Source: JBGSIZ01 sp041742255
GTDB taxonomy: Bacteria; Pseudomonadota; Alphaproteobacteria; Rhodobacterales; Rhodobacteraceae
Reading direction: 5' to 3'
Length of the DNA: 8,222 nt
NCBI GenBank assembly: GCA_041742255.1
Contig: JBGSIZ010000221.1
Span: 1 to 8,222, forward strand
How positions within the stretch are numbered: the first letter of the stretch is position 1; each line of letters starts with the position of its first letter. Under the pieces are notes generated by a model, which did not search any database, was not told the origin of the DNA, and saw only the letters and a list, made by a program, of their open reading frames with translations. This document shows positions 6,660 to 8,222 of this stretch, one piece after another. Position numbers and translations under genes: made by a program.

Positions 6660-6743
6660 ATGGTGGGGGTAACAGGGGGACCACCCCCGGTCCATGATCG
6701 AGGCGAGGCGCAGGAAATGACCACACGCGGGGCAGGCCAGTGA
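6660..6743 (+). other. Possible short upstream ORFs leading into the next gene by overlap
   Basis: The 108-base gap between the transporter and the next hydrolase holds a 27-codon frame (ATG 6660, TGA 6741-6743; in-frame ATG also at 6717). Its stop overlaps the GTG start of the hydrolase as GTGA. A second 8-codon frame (ATG 6694, TGA 6718-6720) overlaps the ATG at 6717 as ATGA. Neither has a good ribosome binding site. They may be chance, or may feed ribosomes to the weakly initiated GTG. Confidence 0.2.
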
Positions 6744-7450
6744 CGGAACCCTTGGTGCTGTTGCCGGGCCTGTTTTGCGACGCCCGCATCTGGACGGCGC
6801 AGATCACCGCATTGAGCCGGGACCGGGTGGTCAGCGTGGCCCCAATGGCGAACGGCGAACGGATCGAGGAAATCGCGTCCGACACCTTGTCCGCCTTGCC
6901 CGCCCGGTTTGCGCTGGCGGGGGTGGATTTTGGCGGCATGGTCGCGCTGGAAATGCTGCGCCGCGCGCCCGAACGGATCACGCGCGTGGCCTTGATCGCC
7001 ACGTCGCCGCTTGCGGAAACCCCGGCCGAGGCCGCCGCCCGCGAACCCCGCATCGTTGCCGCCCGGTCCAGCCGGTTCGAGGATGTGATCGCACAGGAAA
7101 TCCGCCAGCAGGATCTGGCCCCCGGTCCGCACCGCGCCGAGGTGATCGCCAAAATCGCCGCGATGGCCCGTGCCACCGGTCCCGAGGCCTATGTCCGCCA
7201 GTCCCGCGCATTGCAGCGCCGCAAGGATCAGCAGGCGACGTTGCGCAAGATCAAGCAACCCGCGCTGGTCGTCTGCGGGGCCCATGACCAGATCTTGCCG
7301 GTCCGCCGCCATGAATTCATGGCCGAACTGATCCCCTATGCCCGGCTGGAAGTGCTGGAGGATGCAGGCCGCCTGCCCACGCTGGAACAGCCCGCCGCCA
7401 TGACCGACCTGTTGCGGGCCTGGATGACGCAGCCGTTGGTCTTGCGGTGA
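6740..7450 (+). CDS. Alpha/beta-hydrolase-fold protein with substituted catalytic residues (probable pseudoenzyme)
   Basis: A 236-residue protein of the COG0596 alpha/beta hydrolase superfamily, cytoplasmic. It begins VLLPGLFCDARIW (6-18), the usual start of this subgroup, and keeps IATSPLAETP (86-95), VVCGAHDQILPVRRHEFMA (177-195) and a C-terminal LPTLEQP (212-218). Two catalytic positions are changed. The nucleophile elbow, normally GxSxGG, reads GVDFGG with Asp63 in place of Ser. The block that is normally AGHLPxLEQP reads DAGRLPTLEQP with Arg211 in place of the catalytic His. The acid Asp183 is retained. Asp nucleophiles occur in dehalogenases and epoxide hydrolases, but those keep the His, so ordinary hydrolysis is unlikely. 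The frame is intact with normal codon use, so this is not a decaying gene. The GTG is the only start in the open frame upstream of residue 36 and has only a weak AGG before it. The gene ends directly against the convergent CHAP gene. Confidence 0.85.
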   Translation: MTEPLVLLPGLFCDARIWTAQITALSRDRVVSVAPMANGERIEEIASDTLSALPARFALAGVDFGGMVALEMLRRAPERITRVALIATSPLAETPAEAAAREPRIVAARSSRFEDVIAQEIRQQDLAPGPHRAEVIAKIAAMARATGPEAYVRQSRALQRRKDQQATLRKIKQPALVVCGAHDQILPVRRHEFMAELIPYARLEVLEDAGRLPTLEQPAAMTDLLRAWMTQPLVLR

Positions 7451-8029
7451 TCACAGCGCGGTGCGGTGGTAGATGAACCCGTCCAGCGCATAGGGCCGCC
7501 CGAGGGTGCCGGGCGTGCTTTCGACCCGGACAGATGTCCAGTCGTTGTTCGCTGACACATCAACCACTTTCATGCCCAGCGATATTTCGTTGCGGTCCCA
7601 ATTGGCGTGGTCAATCAGCACTTCGGTATCGGACAGAACCCGCGACACGACGGCCACATGGCCGCGCGGCAGCTTGCTTGTTCCGCTGAACGCCATGACC
7701 GCACCCACACGGGGGTCACGTCCGCGCGCGTAGTCTTCATTGGCTTGCGCCCACCATGTGTTGGCGTTGCCGCGAATGTCGATCCCGCTGGCGTTGCGCG
7801 CAAAGGGGACGCACCAGACCCGTTTGCCCTGCGACCGCAGCGCGCGGGCCTCGGTCAACGCCTTGGACATCAACACGGGGTCCAGCCCGGTTTGGACGGT
7901 GGCCGCCCGGGTCGCCAGATCGTCGATGACCGGGGCGGGCTGGCGGGCACAAGCGGCCGCAACCAAAAGCACACCAATCGTCAGAGGCAGACGCATCCAG
8001 ATGCGCCGCGCGGGTGTCAGAGTGTTCAA
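7451..8029 (-). CDS. Exported CHAP-domain cysteine amidase/peptidase, probable lipoprotein
   Basis: A 192-residue protein. The N-terminus (ARRIWMR then LPLTIGVLLVAAAC) is a signal peptide; Cys27 after AAA may be a lipobox cysteine, though Ala at -3 is not the best residue, so Sec release is an alternative. The CHAP domain spans about residues 65-188. It shows catalytic Cys73 in WCVPFAR, a NANTWW segment (88-93), PRVGAVMAF (106-114), His124 in PRGHVAVVSRV, and Asn143 in IDHANW as the third member. CHAP enzymes cleave amide bonds, most often in peptidoglycan, so a role in cell-wall turnover in the periplasm is likely; the true substrate is unknown. Start set at TTG 8029 because GGAGGG lies four bases upstream; ATG 7996 is an alternative that would give a shorter n-region. 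An open frame continues further upstream, but without a start signal. Confidence 0.88.
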   Translation of the reverse strand: MNTLTPARRIWMRLPLTIGVLLVAAACARQPAPVIDDLATRAATVQTGLDPVLMSKALTEARALRSQGKRVWCVPFARNASGIDIRGNANTWWAQANEDYARGRDPRVGAVMAFSGTSKLPRGHVAVVSRVLSDTEVLIDHANWDRNEISLGMKVVDVSANNDWTSVRVESTPGTLGRPYALDGFIYHRTAL

Positions 8030-8033
8030 GTGT

Positions 8034-8039
8034 CCCTCC
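8034..8039 (-). promoter_or_regulatory. Ribosome binding site that decides the TTG start of the CHAP gene
   Basis: GGAGGG on the minus strand, four bases before TTG 8029. No comparable site precedes the in-frame ATG at 7996, 11 codons later. Confidence 0.65.
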
Positions 8040-8086
8040 GGTTTGTCCGGTTTCGTCCTGCCGGGCTTTGCCCGCGTTGCTAACCG

Positions 8087-8114
8087 TTTAGAAACAATCC
8101 GTGAGGGTTGGCAA
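8087..8114 (-). promoter_or_regulatory. Candidate promoter of the CHAP-protein gene
   Basis: On the minus strand TTGCCA (8109-8114) and TCTAAA (8087-8092) are 16 bases apart, five and four matches to the sigma-70 consensus. The leader would be about 50 bases and contains a small CGGGC-N3-GCCCG hairpin (8062-8074). A terminator just upstream (8187-8218) means the gene needs its own promoter, which supports the call. Confidence 0.5.
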
Positions 8115-8186
8115 GGCTGGGGGCCGATCAGTGGACCAGGACGGCAGAAATCCGCCGTTTCGGGAAAAATTGCACAAATTGACATG

Positions 8187-8218
8187 AAAAAGGCGCGGGC
8201 CGCCGGGGCGCCGCGCCT
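8187..8218 (-). terminator. Rho-independent terminator of an unseen minus-strand gene
   Basis: An 8-bp outer stem AGGCGCGG (8191-8198) with CCGCGCCT (8211-8218), plus an inner CGC/GCG pairing. On the minus strand it is followed by TTTTTC. The gene it serves must lie to the right of the window. Confidence 0.8.
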
Positions 8219-8222
8219 GATC

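Noticed and set aside
8184..8222. A plus-strand ATG followed by an open frame to the window edge (MKKARAAGAPRLI)
   Set aside because: No ribosome binding site precedes it, and the same bases form an 8-bp stem with a T-run on the minus strand, a better explanation as a terminator.

Overview
The window reads as chromosomal DNA of an alphaproteobacterium, most likely a member of the Rhodobacteraceae (Roseobacter/Rhodobacter group). This rests on the high GC content, strong GC bias at third codon positions, the style of the encoded proteins (threonyl-tRNA synthetase, a GPH-type transporter, COG0596 hydrolases) and promoter-like elements with a good -35 and a weak -10. No sequence search was possible, so the taxonomy is an inference. 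No RNA genes, insertion sequences, CRISPR arrays or phage genes were seen.

Left third (1-1880, minus strand): a compact operon bufA-bufB-bufC. BufA (DUF2282) is a small exported peptide with four cysteines, BufB (DUF692) is a multinuclear iron-dependent oxidase (MNIO), and BufC (DUF2063, cut by the left edge) is its partner protein. This is the gene set of the recently described 'bufferins', ribosomally made and post-translationally modified copper-binding peptides. Two strong stem-loops lie in tandem between the precursor gene and the enzyme genes. They probably let the cell make much more peptide than enzyme. bufB and bufC overlap by an ATGA and are probably translationally coupled.

Middle (1880-4110): thrS on the minus strand, complete, with a clear intrinsic terminator separating it from bufABC. 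Its upstream region is shared with a divergent plus-strand gene.

Right half (4107-7450, plus strand): a small helical protein of unknown function, an ABHD10-like serine hydrolase, a GPH-family sugar/cation symporter with its own promoter, and a second alpha/beta-hydrolase-fold protein. In that last protein the nucleophile position is Asp and the catalytic-His position is Arg, so it looks like a pseudoenzyme or an enzyme with a changed mechanism. It ends exactly back-to-back with a convergent gene through a shared TGATCA.

Right end (7451-8222, minus strand): a CHAP-domain (NlpC/P60-like cysteine amidase) exported protein, probably a lipoprotein, starting at a TTG with a strong ribosome binding site. 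Its own promoter lies upstream. A Rho-independent terminator at the extreme right edge belongs to an unseen minus-strand gene outside the window.
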